Counted from the first letter of the stretch, positions 15,258-26,479 are shown. The stretch: DNA of 44,969 nucleotides from Alexandriicola marinus (GCF_004000435.1 NZ_RBVZ01000013.1:1-44969); one strand, 5' to 3'. Numbers and translations are program-made. Notes: generated by a model not told the origin, from the letters alone.

Positions 15258-16349
15258 ATGAACCAATACGGCACCGTCAAGCCGCTCTACCCCGGAGCGT
15301 TCCCGCCACCTGCGCCCGAAGAGGGCGATGCGCCTTATCCCAAGGCGCCGCTTAGCCTGACACTCGGCTTTGACCTTGAGACCTGGCAGATCCCGCTTGA
15401 AGAGCTGATGCCCTCCAAAAAGGTGCCTGACGGCGTGATGACGACGCGGAAGTTCAGCCAGATCGTGTCATCCATCCGCGAGATCGGCCTGATCGAGCCA
15501 TTGTCGGTGATCAAGCCTGATGAGAACTCCTCGGGCTTCTTGCTGCTCGATGGCAACCTGCGCGTTCTGGCGCTGAAGGAACCCGGACAGGACACCGTTC
15601 CCTGCCTGATCGCCAAGGATTTTGAGACCTACACCTACAACCACCGGATCAACCGGCTTTCGACGGTGCAGGAGCATTACATGCTGCGCCGTGCCATCGA
15701 CAAAGGCGTCAGCAAGGAACGGCTGGCCCGCGCCTTCAGCGTCAATCTCTCGACCATCAACAGCCGGATCAATCTCCTCCACGGGATCTGCCCGAAGGAG
15801 GTGGAGCTGTTGCAGGATCACCAGTTCACGCCCGATGTAACGCGGCAACTGCGCAAAATGAAGGCTGCGCGGCAGGTCGAGGCGGTGGAACTGATGATCG
15901 CAGCGAACACGATCACAGCCGCCCATGCCGACGCGCTTCTGAAGGCGACGCCGCCGGAGCAGCGCACCGATTATGATCCGCCGAAGCCTGATGAGCCCAA
16001 GGGCGATCCCCTCCAGCAGATCGTCAAGCTAGAGCGCGAGATGAGCCAGGTTCAGGAGAAATACAAACGCGCAGAGGAAAGCTATGGCTCGGAACTACTG
16101 AACCTCGTGGTGGCCAAGGGCTACCTGAAGAAAGTTCTCGAGAATGACGCCGTCCGCGCCTATGTCAGCCGAAACGCGCCTGAAATCCTTGAGCAGTTCG
16201 AACTCGTTCTGAACACGATCAGCATGGAAGAGGCGGTCGAGCAGGCAGCGCGCGGCGACGGCGCCGTTCGCGAGCAAGCCACAGACCCGGCGGATGCCGA
16301 GGGGACATCCGCGGACGCGGGGGCAAACGAAAGCGCTGAAGATTTGTGA
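15258..16349 (+). CDS. ParB/RepB-like plasmid-partition-type protein
   Basis: 363 residues; the ATG at 15258 follows AGGAGG. The ParB N-terminal domain covers about 40-125 (WQIPLEELMPSKKVPDG, IREIGLIEPLSVIKP, LLLDGNLRVLALKE). A helix-turn-helix follows (VSKERLARAFSVNLSTINSR, about 145-170), then a RepB C-terminal-type region and a charged tail predicted to be coiled coil (about 240-285) and disordered (330-363). The box that binds CTP in true ParB is altered (GNLR). No ParA partner is present, so it is not an ordinary partition system. It forms one operon with the recombinase and the first ParB-like gene. Confidence 0.85.
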   Translation: MNQYGTVKPLYPGAFPPPAPEEGDAPYPKAPLSLTLGFDLETWQIPLEELMPSKKVPDGVMTTRKFSQIVSSIREIGLIEPLSVIKPDENSSGFLLLDGNLRVLALKEPGQDTVPCLIAKDFETYTYNHRINRLSTVQEHYMLRRAIDKGVSKERLARAFSVNLSTINSRINLLHGICPKEVELLQDHQFTPDVTRQLRKMKAARQVEAVELMIAANTITAAHADALLKATPPEQRTDYDPPKPDEPKGDPLQQIVKLEREMSQVQEKYKRAEESYGSELLNLVVAKGYLKKVLENDAVRAYVSRNAPEILEQFELVLNTISMEEAVEQAARGDGAVREQATDPADAEGTSADAGANESAEDL

Positions 16350-16784
16350 CGCCGGCAGCACAGGCCAGCCTTCCCAGGCCCGGCGCGGATGCGCCTGCAG
16401 GCTCGAAGGACGGCACGGGCACACGATGACGATGCTTTGACCTCAGGCCCTTGCAGGGGAGGCGGACGCGGTTTCACGATCGACCAGCACTTTTCCGGTT
16501 GGCGCAGCCTTCTTGCTGTTGCGCAGATCCGAAGGCGCGTCTGGGCCGCGGCATTGGCACGGTTTGTGACACGCGTCATCACCGCCATTGAAAATGCGCA
16601 TGGCATTCGGCGCTTTCAGCGCAGCGGACATGACCGAAAGACTATCAGAAAGGGGCTTTTCGCGGCCGCAGCAATCTGATAACGCTCAAAACAGAGCGAT
16701 GGTGAATATTCAGCATCAGTTCATTCAGCGAGAATCCCGAGGCGCCCTGCAGGCAGTCCTCGTGCGGCAGCCTGAGTAATTATC
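16350..16784. other. Intergenic region between recombinase module and polysaccharide operon
   Basis: About 435 bases with no convincing gene on either strand. Short open frames lack homology-like motifs and ribosome sites. The region should contain the right boundary of the recombinase module and the promoter of the MarR-type regulator and downstream operon. No clear terminator, direct repeat or ops-like element was identified by eye. Confidence 0.4.
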
Positions 16785-17153
16785 ATGGCAGGCCAGCGCA
16801 GCAAGGTTCAAGAAGATGCGCGTTTCCGCGTTCTGCGGCTTCTGCATGACAATCCCGAGCTGTCTCAGCGCGAGCTAGCCGAAGCCGTTGGTATCAGCAA
16901 TGGCAGCGCCCACTACCTGTTGAGCGCGCTTCTGGACAAAGGCCTGATCAAGCTCGGGAATTTCACAGCCGCCCAAGACAAGCGGCGCTATGCCTACATT
17001 CTGACTCCAAAAGGCATCGCCGAGAAGGCCGCCATCACCAAGCGTTTTCTAGAGCGGAAAATCCAGGAATACGACTCCCTGAAAGCGGAGATTGAAACGC
17101 TCAAGGACGAACTGGGTGACGCTTTCGCGCCGGAAAACTCCCCAGGCTCCTGA
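16785..17153 (+). CDS. MarR-family EPS-associated transcriptional regulator
   Basis: 122 residues from the ATG at 16785. A winged helix-turn-helix spans about 10-85 (DARFRVLRLLHDNPELSQRE, LAEAVGISNGSAHYLLSALL, DKGLIKLGNF, then a basic wing DKRRYAYILTPKGIAEKA). A C-terminal coiled coil (RFLERKIQEYDSLKAEIETL) probably mediates dimerisation. This layout matches the EPS-associated MarR subfamily usually found at the head of exopolysaccharide clusters. It is 17 bases upstream of the epimerase gene and likely cotranscribed with, and possibly controlling, the operon. Confidence 0.88.
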   Translation: MAGQRSKVQEDARFRVLRLLHDNPELSQRELAEAVGISNGSAHYLLSALLDKGLIKLGNFTAAQDKRRYAYILTPKGIAEKAAITKRFLERKIQEYDSLKAEIETLKDELGDAFAPENSPGS

Positions 17154-17170
17154 TCCTTCTGAAAGCTAAA

Positions 17171-18187
17171 ATGTCACAAAGCAAAGTACTGGTTACCGGA
17201 ACCGCAGGGTTCATCGGGTTTCATCTTGCCAAGCTGCTGTTGGCCGAGGGCTTTCGGGTGCAGGGCTACGATGGGATGACGGACTACTATGACGTCACGC
17301 TCAAGCAGCGTCGTCATGCCATGCTCCTGCAGAACCCGAATTTCTCGGCCATGGAGGGAATGCTGGAGGATCAGGCGCGTTTCGATGCTATCGCCGATGA
17401 ATTCCGGCCAGATGTGATCGTCCATCTCGCAGGTCAGGCCGGCGTTCGTTACAGCCTTGAAAACCCTCGCGCCTACCTCGATGCAAACGTTATCGGCACC
17501 TTCAACGTGATGGAGGCCGCGCGGCGCCTCGAGGTCAAGCACCTGCTGATGGCATCGACCTCATCGGTCTACGGCGCCAATACCGAAATGCCGTTTACCG
17601 AGACGGAGAAGGCCGACACGCCGCTGACAATCTATGCGGCGACCAAGAAGGCCAATGAAAGCATGGCGCACGCCTATGCGCATCTTTGGAATCTGCCCAC
17701 CACAATGTTCCGCTTCTTCACGGTCTACGGCACATGGGGACGGCCCGACCTCGCGCTGTATAGGTTCGTCGATGCAGTTCTCGATGATCGCCCGATCGAT
17801 ATCTACAATCACGGCGATATGTATCGTGACTTCACCTACGTAGATGATCTGGTGCGCGGCATTCGGCTGCTGATCGATGCCGTGCCGGAACGCCCCGCAG
17901 ATGGGATCGTGCCCGAAGGCGACAGCCTGTCGCCCGTCGCTCCCTTCCGGATCGTCAATATCGGCAATTCAGACAAAGTGCGGCTGCTCGATTTCATCGA
18001 TGCGATCGAGGATTGCCTCGGCAAGAAGGCGATCCGCAACTACATGCCAATGCAGATGGGCGACGTCCCCGCCACTTGGGCGGACGCCAGTCTCCTGCAG
18101 CAGCTGACCGGCTATCGTCCACAGACGGATTTCCGCGATGGCATCGCGCGGTTCGTCGAGTGGTTCCGCGACTACTTCGGAAAGTGA
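17171..18187 (+). CDS. UDP-glucuronate 4-epimerase (SDR family)
   Basis: 338 residues. An extended short-chain dehydrogenase: the Rossmann motif is [11 protein letters not shown] near residue 9, the active-site Ser/Thr region STSSVYGAN near 130, and catalytic YAATK near 155 (Tyr and Lys present). The sequence [15 protein letters not shown] and the [19 protein letters not shown] stretch are typical of UDP-GlcA/UDP-GalA 4-epimerases (LpsL or Cap1J type). It would make UDP-galacturonate in the cytoplasm for polymer synthesis. With a UDP-HexNAc dehydrogenase next door, action on UDP-GlcNAcA (as in TviC-type enzymes) is an alternative. Confidence 0.85.
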   Translation: MSQSKVLVTGTAGFIGFHLAKLLLAEGFRVQGYDGMTDYYDVTLKQRRHAMLLQNPNFSAMEGMLEDQARFDAIADEFRPDVIVHLAGQAGVRYSLENPRAYLDANVIGTFNVMEAARRLEVKHLLMASTSSVYGANTEMPFTETEKADTPLTIYAATKKANESMAHAYAHLWNLPTTMFRFFTVYGTWGRPDLALYRFVDAVLDDRPIDIYNHGDMYRDFTYVDDLVRGIRLLIDAVPERPADGIVPEGDSLSPVAPFRIVNIGNSDKVRLLDFIDAIEDCLGKKAIRNYMPMQMGDVPATWADASLLQQLTGYRPQTDFRDGIARFVEWFRDYFGK

Positions 18188-18191
18188 CACA

Positions 18192-19465
<1,274 letters not shown>

Positions 19466-19466
<1 letters not shown>

Positions 19467-20020
19467 TGGTTCCTGAAAATATCGCTCTGGTCGAGGGGCC
19501 CAACCTGACGCTGCGTCTCATAAATCCCGAGGATGCGGACTATGTCCACGTCCTCCGCACCGCTCCCGCCTACAACCGGCACCTCTCCGAAGTACGCGGC
19601 ACGGCCGAGGACCAGCGCCGCTGGATCGAAGGCTACAAGGCGCGTGAGGCAGACTTGCGCGAGCTTTACTATGTGATCGAACGCAAGGACGGCACCCGAT
19701 GTGGGCTAGTCCGGCTTTATGACATCGGTGCCGACAGTTTCACTTGGGGTAGCTGGATTCTCGACCACAACAAGACGCGGAAAGCGGCGCTGGAAAGTGC
19801 GGTGCTCGTCTACATGGTTGCGTTCGATGGCCTGGGAGTACCTAAAGCGCAATTCGATGTCCGCCGTGACAACGCAAACACCTTGGCCTTTCATCGGCGC
19901 TTCGGCGCTACCGAGACGCACGAGACGGGTCAGGACATCTATTTCACCTATCCGCGAAGCCGCTTCGAGGCTGACCGCGTCGGATATCTGGCGGTCCTTG
20001 AAGAGGAGCGTGCGGGATGA
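19466..20020 (+). CDS. GNAT N-acetyltransferase (PseH-like), nucleotide-amino-sugar candidate
   Basis: 184 residues, ATG at 19466 overlapping the previous TGA. A single GNAT domain: LTLRLINPEDADYVHVLR near residue 12, then YYVIERKDGTRCGLVRLYDI, an acetyl-CoA segment TRKAALESAVLVYMVAFDGL near 105, and NANTLAFHRRFGATETHETG near 133. The arrangement resembles PseH/RimJ-type enzymes that acetylate sugar nucleotides. It overlaps an FdtA-like isomerase and is followed by an FdtB-like aminotransferase, so the likely substrate is a dTDP-3-amino-3,6-dideoxyhexose. FdtC and QdtC of known pathways are left-handed beta-helix proteins, so this would be a GNAT substitute (inference). Confidence 0.75.
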
Positions 20021-20439
20021 CGCAGAGCAATGGCTTTGTCAGGGAAATCCAGCTTCCCCAGATCCACGATCCGCGGGGCGATCTGACCTTCGTCGAGGGT
20101 GGTATTCAAATACCGTTCCAGATTGCCCGCGTCTATTACCTCTACAACGTTCCAGTAGACTCCGAACGCGGCGGGCATGCGCATCGGGAACTGGAGCAGA
20201 TCGTCTTTGCCTTGTCCGGCAGTTTCCGCATGAAGATCGACGACGGAACCACGAAATCCGAATACTGGCTGCGCGACCCCCGCAAGGGACTTTACATCAG
20301 CAAGCTGGTCTGGCGCGAGATGGACGCCTTCAGCCAGGGCACCGTCTGCATGGTCCTCGCCTCGCACCGCTATAACGAGGCGGACTATTTTCGGAATTAT
20401 GACGATTTCCTCTCGGCGTTAGGGAACGAAACGAAATGA
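20017..20439 (+). CDS. dTDP-4-keto-6-deoxyglucose 3,4-ketoisomerase (FdtA/QdtA-type)
   Basis: 140 residues; the start overlaps the GNAT stop by four bases. A single cupin with the family signatures [13 protein letters not shown] near residue 16, [10 protein letters not shown] near 38, and the metal/active-site strand [20 protein letters not shown] near 50, ending in a [14 protein letters not shown] tail. FdtA and QdtA move the keto group from C4 to C3 of dTDP-4-keto-6-deoxyglucose, differing in C4 stereochemistry (Fuc3NAc or Qui3NAc outcome), which the sequence alone does not decide. The substrate would come from RmlA and RmlB encoded downstream. Confidence 0.87.
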   Translation: MTQSNGFVREIQLPQIHDPRGDLTFVEGGIQIPFQIARVYYLYNVPVDSERGGHAHRELEQIVFALSGSFRMKIDDGTTKSEYWLRDPRKGLYISKLVWREMDAFSQGTVCMVLASHRYNEADYFRNYDDFLSALGNETK

Positions 20440-21530
20440 TCCCGTTCCTCGACCTCGGCGCCGCCTATCGCGAACTCAGGACCGAGATCGATGCGGCCAT
20501 CCACCGTGTCCTCGACTCGGGCTGGTACATCCTCGGGCCCGAGGTGGACGCCTTCGAGGCCGGCTGGGCGGCCTGGTGCGAGGCCGATCACGCGGTGGGG
20601 GTCGCCAACGGCCTTGATGCGCTGATCCTCGCACTGCGCGCGTTGGATATCGGGTCGGGGGATGAGGTGATCGTTCAGTCGAATACGTATATCGCCACCT
20701 GGCTGGCGGTGACGGCCGTCGGCGCGCGGCCCGTGCCGGTGGAACCCGACGCCGCCACCCACAACATCGACCCCGCTCGCATCGCCGCCGCGATCACCCC
20801 GGCGACACGGGCGCTGTTGCCCGTTCACCTTTATGGCCAGCCGGCCGACCTTGACCCGATCCTTGCGCTGGCCCGCCAACACGGCCTTGCGGTGATCGAG
20901 GATGCCGCCCAGGCCCATGGCGCGCGCTACAAGGGGCGGCGCATCGGCGCGCATGGCGATGTGGTGTGCTGGAGCTTTTATCCCGGCAAGAACCTGGGCG
21001 CCCTGGGCGATGGCGGGGCAGTCACCACGAACCGCGCCGATCTGGCCGACCGCATCCGGGTGCTGCGCAACTATGGCAGCCGGGTGAAATACGTGAACGA
21101 GGTGCAGGGCGTGAATTCGCGCCTCGACCCGATCCAGGCCGCCGTCCTGCGGGCCAAGTTGCCGCATCTCGATGCCTGGACCGACCGTCGCCGCGCGATT
21201 GCCGCCGACTACGCCGAAGGACTGCGGGACAGCGGGCTGATCCTCCCACATGTGCCAGACTGGGCCGATCCGGTCTGGCACCTCTTCGTCGTCCGTTCGC
21301 CGGACCGCGACGGGCTGCAAAAGCGTCTGGCAGAGGCCGGGGTCGGCACCCTGATCCACTACCCGATCCCGCCGCACATGCAGGCGGCCTATGCTGATCT
21401 GGACCTTGCCCCCGATGCCCTACCGCTGGCGCGCGATCTGGCGGGCGAGGTGCTGAGCCTGCCGATGGGGCCGCAGTTACCGCTGGCAGATGCCGCGCGA
21501 GTGATCGAAGCGGTCAGGGCTGCTACTTGA
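20436..21530 (+). CDS. DegT/DnrJ/EryC1 aminotransferase (FdtB/QdtB-type)
   Basis: 364 residues, start overlapping the previous stop. PLP-dependent sugar aminotransferase: [16 protein letters not shown] at the N-terminus, [15 protein letters not shown] near 56, [19 protein letters not shown] near 153 (Asp that contacts PLP), and Schiff-base Lys185 in [17 protein letters not shown]. The C-terminal [13 protein letters not shown] is typical. It would add the 3-amino group to dTDP-3-keto-6-deoxyhexose made by the preceding isomerase. Its stop overlaps the Wzx start. Confidence 0.87.
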   Translation: MIPFLDLGAAYRELRTEIDAAIHRVLDSGWYILGPEVDAFEAGWAAWCEADHAVGVANGLDALILALRALDIGSGDEVIVQSNTYIATWLAVTAVGARPVPVEPDAATHNIDPARIAAAITPATRALLPVHLYGQPADLDPILALARQHGLAVIEDAAQAHGARYKGRRIGAHGDVVCWSFYPGKNLGALGDGGAVTTNRADLADRIRVLRNYGSRVKYVNEVQGVNSRLDPIQAAVLRAKLPHLDAWTDRRRAIAADYAEGLRDSGLILPHVPDWADPVWHLFVVRSPDRDGLQKRLAEAGVGTLIHYPIPPHMQAAYADLDLAPDALPLARDLAGEVLSLPMGPQLPLADAARVIEAVRAAT

Positions 21531-23023
21531 GCGAACCCTCCTATCGCACGATCCTGCGGTCCTCCTCGATCATCGGGGGGGCGCAATTCATCAACATAGC
21601 CGTGAGCTTTGTAAAGATGAAGGTAGTGGCGGTGCTGCTGGGGCCGGCGGGGGTTGGGTTGATTGGGTTGTATCTGAGCCTGATCCAGACCGCGTCCTCG
21701 ATCGCGGCGCTTGGCATCGGAAACGTCGGCACCCGCCAGATCGTCGCCGCCCATGCCGAGGGCGGCGACGAGGCGGTGGGCCGCACCCGCCGGGCCCTGC
21801 TCTGGGGCACCATGGCGCTTGCCCTGATCGGAGCGGCGCTGTTCTGGCTGGCCAGCGGCTGGATCGCGCGGGTGATCCTGGTGGATGAGAGCCGCGCCAA
21901 TGATGTTGCTTGGCTGTCGTTGGGCGTCGCTCTCACTGTCGCTGCCGGCTCGCAGGGCGCGCTGCTGACCGGCCTGCGCCGGATCGGCGATCTGGCCCGG
22001 ATCAACGTCGGTGCCGGGGTCATCGGGGCCGTACTCGGCGTGCTGGCACTGTGGCTCTGGGGCGCGCAGGGCCTGATCGCGATGGTCCTGATCGCGCCGG
22101 TTGTCACGTTCCTGCTCGGGCACCTCTATGTTGCGCGCCTTGGCCCCCCTGCGGGCCCCGCGATCCGCCTGCCCGAGATGTCACGCGAATGGCGGGCGAT
22201 GGTGACGCTGGGCTTTGCCTTCATGCTCAGCGGGCTTGTCACGACGCTGGGCCACCTCACGGCGCGCACCCTTGTCCAGCGCGACCTTGGCCCCGAGGCC
22301 CTTGGCCAGTTCCAGGCTGCCTGGGCGATAGGGATGACCTATATTGGCTTTGTCCTCAGTGCGATGGCAACCGACTACTACCCCCGCCTGACCGCCGCGA
22401 TACATGACACCGCCACCGCAACCCGCCTTGTCAACGAACAGACCGAGGTTGCGCTGCTGCTCTGCGCGCCGGTGCTGCTGGCGATGCTGGGCCTCGCGCC
22501 CTGGGTCATCCATCTGCTCTATTCCGCCGAATTTGGCCCGGCGGTCGAGATCCTGCGCTGGCAGCTTCTGGGCGACATCCTGAAGGTGATGAGTTGGCCG
22601 CTGGGTTTCGTTCTTCTCGCATTGGGGGCGGGCAAGACCTTCGTCCTGACCGAGTCGGTGGGGATGGGCGTCTTTGTCCTTGGTGTGCTGATCGGCCTTC
22701 CGCTGATCGGAGTCACGGCAACTGGGGTCGCGTTTCTGGCGCTTTACGTCGCCTACCTGCCGATCGTTTGGTGGTTCGGCGGGCGCCGCATCGGCTTTCG
22801 CTGGACCCGCGCGCTCAAGGCGCAGGCGCTGGCGGTGATGACGGCGGCGGTGGTGGTGGATATCGCAGCGCGCTGGTCCGATCCGCTGGGCGCGATCCTG
22901 GGCCTGGGGTTGGCCGCGCTAACGGGTGTCTGGGCGCTGCTGCGCCTGTCGTCGATGGCGGGGGCGAGTGGTCGCCTCGGGCGCGCAGGGGAAAGGGTAA
23001 AGGGATGGATGATAAAGCGATGA
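21527..23023 (+). CDS. wzx: Wzx-type O-antigen/polysaccharide flippase
   Basis: 498 residues from a TTG at 21527 overlapping the aminotransferase stop. A MATE/MOP-superfamily membrane protein with roughly 12-14 hydrophobic helices. The N-terminus ([40 protein letters not shown]) matches O-antigen translocases of the WzxE group. The middle ([33 protein letters not shown]) and the [13 protein letters not shown] segment fit the same family. It flips undecaprenyl-diphosphate-linked repeat units across the inner membrane. A very basic cytosolic tail ends the protein. Confidence 0.88.
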   Translation: MSEPSYRTILRSSSIIGGAQFINIAVSFVKMKVVAVLLGPAGVGLIGLYLSLIQTASSIAALGIGNVGTRQIVAAHAEGGDEAVGRTRRALLWGTMALALIGAALFWLASGWIARVILVDESRANDVAWLSLGVALTVAAGSQGALLTGLRRIGDLARINVGAGVIGAVLGVLALWLWGAQGLIAMVLIAPVVTFLLGHLYVARLGPPAGPAIRLPEMSREWRAMVTLGFAFMLSGLVTTLGHLTARTLVQRDLGPEALGQFQAAWAIGMTYIGFVLSAMATDYYPRLTAAIHDTATATRLVNEQTEVALLLCAPVLLAMLGLAPWVIHLLYSAEFGPAVEILRWQLLGDILKVMSWPLGFVLLALGAGKTFVLTESVGMGVFVLGVLIGLPLIGVTATGVAFLALYVAYLPIVWWFGGRRIGFRWTRALKAQALAVMTAAVVVDIAARWSDPLGAILGLGLAALTGVWALLRLSSMAGASGRLGRAGERVKGWMIKR

Positions 23024-23997
23024 TACGAACCTACGGCAACACGAACCTGCCCGAGGAAACGCCGGAGAGCCCACTCGTGACCTTTGCGCTGCTCGCCTAC
23101 AATCAGGAGAAGTACATCCGCGAGGCGGTGGAGGGCGCGTTCTGCCAGACGTACTCCCCGCTCGAGATCATCCTGTCGGATGATTGTTCAAGCGATCGGA
23201 CCTTCGAGATCATGGAGGTGATGGCAGCAGCCTATACGGGACCTCACATTATAAGGCTGCGACAGAACACTGAAAATATCGGCATCGCACGGCACCTAAA
23301 TGCTATCACTAAGGAATTCTCGGGGCGATATCTAATATTGGCCGCCGGCGATGACATTTCTGTGGCGGAGAGGACAGCCGCCTGCGTCGCGGCAATGGAA
23401 GATCTAGGTATGCCTCTGGTTCACTCAATGGTCACTTATATCGACGAGAAAAGTAAAGACACAGCTTATCAAAGAACTCATGCTCCTCTTCTTTGGGCGC
23501 CAATTGACGCAAGTTCTGCCGCCACGAGTACTTCCCTATACATCGGCGCAACCGGAGCAATAAGTCGTGACCTGCATGCAAAGTTCGGACAGATATTGTT
23601 TCCCCAAGCCTATGAAGATCTTGTTTTTGGCTTTCGATCTGTAATTGGCGGCGGAAGTCACTTCATCGAACAGAGACTCGTCCGATATCGGATTGGGGTT
23701 GGAGTCAGCCATATCCAACCAAATTTGAGCAACAAAGAAAAAAAAGAAAAGGACAAAAGGGGCCTGAAGGCACACGCAGATGTGTATCGTCAACGACTCC
23801 TAGATTTGGATGCCGTTGGCGGAGATTACGAAAAAGTTCGCGCTTTGCTATCTGAAAGACTACATGAGTCGGAACTGCGAATTGCTCGCCGCGACGGCGT
23901 CAGCGCATTGTTTTTTGCGTGTATCAGACGACCAAGTTTATCATTAAAGATCATAGTCAAGAAAATTCGTCTAAGTAGGACCCCAAACAATTCATAG
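23005..23997 (+). CDS. Glycosyltransferase family 2
   Basis: 330 residues; the ATG at 23005 lies inside the 3' end of wzx and follows GAAAGGGTAAAGGG. GT-A fold: PLVTFALLAYNQEKYIREAV near residue 23, QTYSPLEIILSDDCSSDRTF near 47, and a DxD-like AAGDDISVAERTA near 112. An acceptor region follows (YIGATGAISRDLHAKFG, FPQAYEDLVFGFRSV). The base composition shifts to lower GC within the first third of the gene and stays low through the next gene. It is presumably cytoplasmic and builds the repeat unit; the sugar is unknown. Confidence 0.87.
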   Translation: MDDKAMIRTYGNTNLPEETPESPLVTFALLAYNQEKYIREAVEGAFCQTYSPLEIILSDDCSSDRTFEIMEVMAAAYTGPHIIRLRQNTENIGIARHLNAITKEFSGRYLILAAGDDISVAERTAACVAAMEDLGMPLVHSMVTYIDEKSKDTAYQRTHAPLLWAPIDASSAATSTSLYIGATGAISRDLHAKFGQILFPQAYEDLVFGFRSVIGGGSHFIEQRLVRYRIGVGVSHIQPNLSNKEKKEKDKRGLKAHADVYRQRLLDLDAVGGDYEKVRALLSERLHESELRIARRDGVSALFFACIRRPSLSLKIIVKKIRLSRTPNNS

Positions 23998-24206
23998 ATC
24001 TTCAATCACGCATAATCACATTTCCCTTCCGCGATCGGAATCTTTCTTGATCACTCCGAAGGAGTAGGGTCATTCGGAACTGGGCACCTGTTGCAGCACA
24101 ATGAAAAACACGATGCCTATCGTCTGGGGCAGGATCGACGACGATATCCTCATCCGCAACCGTCACGCACTCGATGCTTCTGGAAAAATAGCGCCTACCG
24201 CCTCAG
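23998..24206. other. Gap between two glycosyltransferase genes
   Basis: A 209-base break in an otherwise overlapping operon, AT-rich at its left end. A weak stem (ACTCC/GGAGT around 24054-24066) is present without a T-run. No gene is visible. The break and composition suggest that the two low-GC glycosyltransferase genes were assembled from outside sources. Confidence 0.4.
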
Positions 24207-25187
24207 ATGGAGAAATGGCATATGCATATTTCAATCGCATTGGCCACCTTTAATGGAGAAAAGCACATAATGGAACAGCTTGAGAGCTTTTCGGCACAAA
24301 CTGTTCTTCCTGATGAGTTGGTCATCTGCGACGATTGCTCAACGGACAAAACCATTGATTTAGTTTCGCATTTCGCGACAACGGCCCCCTTCAAAGTAAC
24401 TCTGATCGAAAATGAAAAGAATCTTGGGCATGTGCAGAATTTCTCAAAAGCATTGTCCTTCTGTAGTGGTGATGTAGTGTTTCTATCCGACCAAGATGAT
24501 AAGTGGTTTCCCAGAAAAATCGAAAAAATACGGAGTGCCTTTCAAGAAAACCCAAATTTATGGATTGTCGTTCACGACGGCGAGCTCACTGACGGGAAGC
24601 TTTCACCTTCGGGACAAACTAAGATGTCGCAAATCCGAAGGGGGTATGGCAGCATCGTAAACATTTCGACTGGCGCCCTGAGCGCAGTACGGAAGGACCT
24701 CTTGAAATATTGTCTACCAATCCCGCCTAGTATCAAGGCGCACGATTCCTGGATCCATCTAGTCGCATCACTACTTCCAGCCAGACGATTAGTCCTAAAA
24801 CAGACACTGCAGTACATCAGACGACATGAATCAAATACTTCGAGCTGGGTTGTCAATAGAGGCACGAAAATAAATCGTTTTGACGTTATTCGCGCTCACG
24901 CCAACTCGGAGCCTGCACACGACTATACCGATCGTCTTGCAATAAACACCGGCCTCAAAGATGTTATAGGTCAGATGCTCAACGAACTGATTGATCCATC
25001 TGATCTATACGCAGCGCGCAACATTGAAGCTCGGCTGGCAAGTGAACACAAAGCAATTAAATTGCGCCAAGCTCTGGTGAGGTTTCCGTCATTTAAACGC
25101 AAGTTATATTCGACTTATATGCTCCTAAGTGGTAAATACATGCATTTCAACGGAATTCGTAGTTTTATTCGGGATATTATCCGTTGA
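24207..25187 (+). CDS. Glycosyltransferase family 2, low-GC
   Basis: 326 residues from the ATG at 24207; an ATG at 24222 (MHISIALATFNGEKH) is an equally plausible start. GT-A features: ISIALATFNGEKHIMEQLES, QTVLPDELVICDDCSTDKTI, and FCSGDVVFLSDQDDKWFPRK with the DxD near residue 97. An acceptor-side IKAHDSWIHLVASLL follows. The WIHLVASLLPARRLVLKQ stretch and RRHESN resemble rhamnosyltransferase-like GT2 proteins in O-antigen loci. GC is clearly lower than in flanking genes, a sign of separate acquisition. Confidence 0.86.
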   Translation: MEKWHMHISIALATFNGEKHIMEQLESFSAQTVLPDELVICDDCSTDKTIDLVSHFATTAPFKVTLIENEKNLGHVQNFSKALSFCSGDVVFLSDQDDKWFPRKIEKIRSAFQENPNLWIVVHDGELTDGKLSPSGQTKMSQIRRGYGSIVNISTGALSAVRKDLLKYCLPIPPSIKAHDSWIHLVASLLPARRLVLKQTLQYIRRHESNTSSWVVNRGTKINRFDVIRAHANSEPAHDYTDRLAINTGLKDVIGQMLNELIDPSDLYAARNIEARLASEHKAIKLRQALVRFPSFKRKLYSTYMLLSGKYMHFNGIRSFIRDIIR

Positions 25188-25278
25188 TGTGTATTATTGG
25201 TTGCAACGATAGTTTGCTCTTCAGCTGTTTTCAGGCGTACTAAGATGTATAAGTTCTATACCGACCTTGTGAGCAGTG
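25188..25278. other. AT-rich spacer before the high-GC glycosyltransferase block
   Basis: A short AT-rich spacer marking a sharp switch from low-GC to high-GC coding sequence. An internal promoter is possible, but no clear motif pair was identified. Confidence 0.35.
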
Positions 25279-26379
25279 ATGCCTGAAGCGAGGACAGACA
25301 TACACGTGTTGCTGATCACGCCTGACGTCAAGGAACGAGGTGGACGTGAGCAGTTATCGCGCTTGCTGCTGGAGAATTTGCGGGGGGTCACCGGGGACCG
25401 GATCGAGATCTTTCGCCTCCCCCGCCCTCAGTTCAAGACAAGTGTTCTAGAGCGTCTTTCCGGTCGAATCGACGGGATCACTGTGCCGAGCGAAGCAGAG
25501 CTGCTCAAGCGCCTGTCTCAGATCTCTCCGGATTGCATTTTTATCGACGGCTCTAATCTGGGGCGCCTTGCAAGATTTCTACGCAAAGCCGGCGTCACGC
25601 TCCCGATCGTTACTTTTTACCACAATGTTGAGGCTCGTTTCTTTTTCGACGCGCTGCGGGCCGCACCTTCGGTACATGCCTTGGGCGTGCTCATCGCAAA
25701 TACCATCGCGGAACGCTGGGCGGCGACATATTCCAAGCGTCGCATCCTACTCAACGAACGCGACGCACGGCTGCATGCCCGCCTCTATCGCCACACTGGA
25801 ACCGATGTGCTGCCGATGGCGCTGCGCGATCAATATGATCCCGCAGCCGCCGAGGCGGCACGCCCTTGGGACAAGCCCTATGCCCTGTTTGTGGGCGGCG
25901 GCTTCTACGCAAATGTCGAAGGCATGGCGTGGTACGCACGCGAAATTGCGCCAAACGCGCCGCTCACCACGGTGGTGGTGGGGCGTGGCATGGAGGAACA
26001 CCGCGAACGGCTGGAACAGTACGGCGGCGTCAAGGTAGTTGGCCCTGCGGACGATCTGGGGCCATGGTACGCCCACGCGCATGTGGTCGTCGCACCGATC
26101 CTGTCGGGTTCGGGAATGAAGACCAAGACCGCCGAGGCGCTGATGCACGGCAAGCCGATCATCGGCACGCCCGAAGCCTTTACCGGATACGAGATCGGCT
26201 GGACGGATCGGCTCGTGGAGTGCGAAACTGGCAGCGATTTTCTGGATGCACTTCGAATCGCCAACGGGCGCGAACCAGGGTTCGACCCGGAACTGCGCGC
26301 GCATTACGACCGCTTCCATTCGCCGGCCGCGATGCGCGATCGGCTCGGCAGGATTGTCGACCAGGCATGCGTATTATGA
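25279..26379 (+). CDS. Glycosyltransferase family 4/1
   Basis: 366 residues from the ATG at 25279. GT-B fold: HVLLITPDVKERGGREQLSR at the N-terminus, the middle FYHNVEARFFFDALRAAP, and the C-terminal donor site APILSGSGMKTKTAEALMHG near 275 with TPEAFTGYEIG near 297. The GSGMKxKxxEALxxG pattern marks GT4-like family enzymes that recognise nucleotide sugars with a Lys-rich site. It opens a high-GC block of four carbohydrate genes. Donor unknown. Confidence 0.83.
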   Translation: MPEARTDIHVLLITPDVKERGGREQLSRLLLENLRGVTGDRIEIFRLPRPQFKTSVLERLSGRIDGITVPSEAELLKRLSQISPDCIFIDGSNLGRLARFLRKAGVTLPIVTFYHNVEARFFFDALRAAPSVHALGVLIANTIAERWAATYSKRRILLNERDARLHARLYRHTGTDVLPMALRDQYDPAAAEAARPWDKPYALFVGGGFYANVEGMAWYAREIAPNAPLTTVVVGRGMEEHRERLEQYGGVKVVGPADDLGPWYAHAHVVVAPILSGSGMKTKTAEALMHGKPIIGTPEAFTGYEIGWTDRLVECETGSDFLDALRIANGREPGFDPELRAHYDRFHSPAAMRDRLGRIVDQACVL

Positions 26380-26479
26380 TGTTGCAAGACGCCCGGCCTC
26401 CGCTAGGTCTTGACTCCACAACAAAGGTGTTGCTTCGCGAGCGACGCAGATTTGGACTGCTCAATTCTGGATGGGGCAT

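Noticed and set aside
14360-16349. The two ParB/RepB-like genes as a plasmid partition system
   Set aside because: There is no ParA/RepA, no RepC replication gene and no visible parS cluster, and they are cotranscribed with a recombinase.
16443-16631. 62-codon minus-strand ORF downstream of the RepB-like gene
   Set aside because: No domain, no ribosome site and no coding character; treated as intergenic.
20397-21377. Long minus-strand open frame of 326 codons opposite the FdtB-like gene
   Set aside because: It is the shadow of a GC-rich, strongly supported aminotransferase gene, with low-complexity Arg/Gly/Pro content and no domain. The same applies to other long antisense frames under rmlB, manC, glmS and the recombinase.
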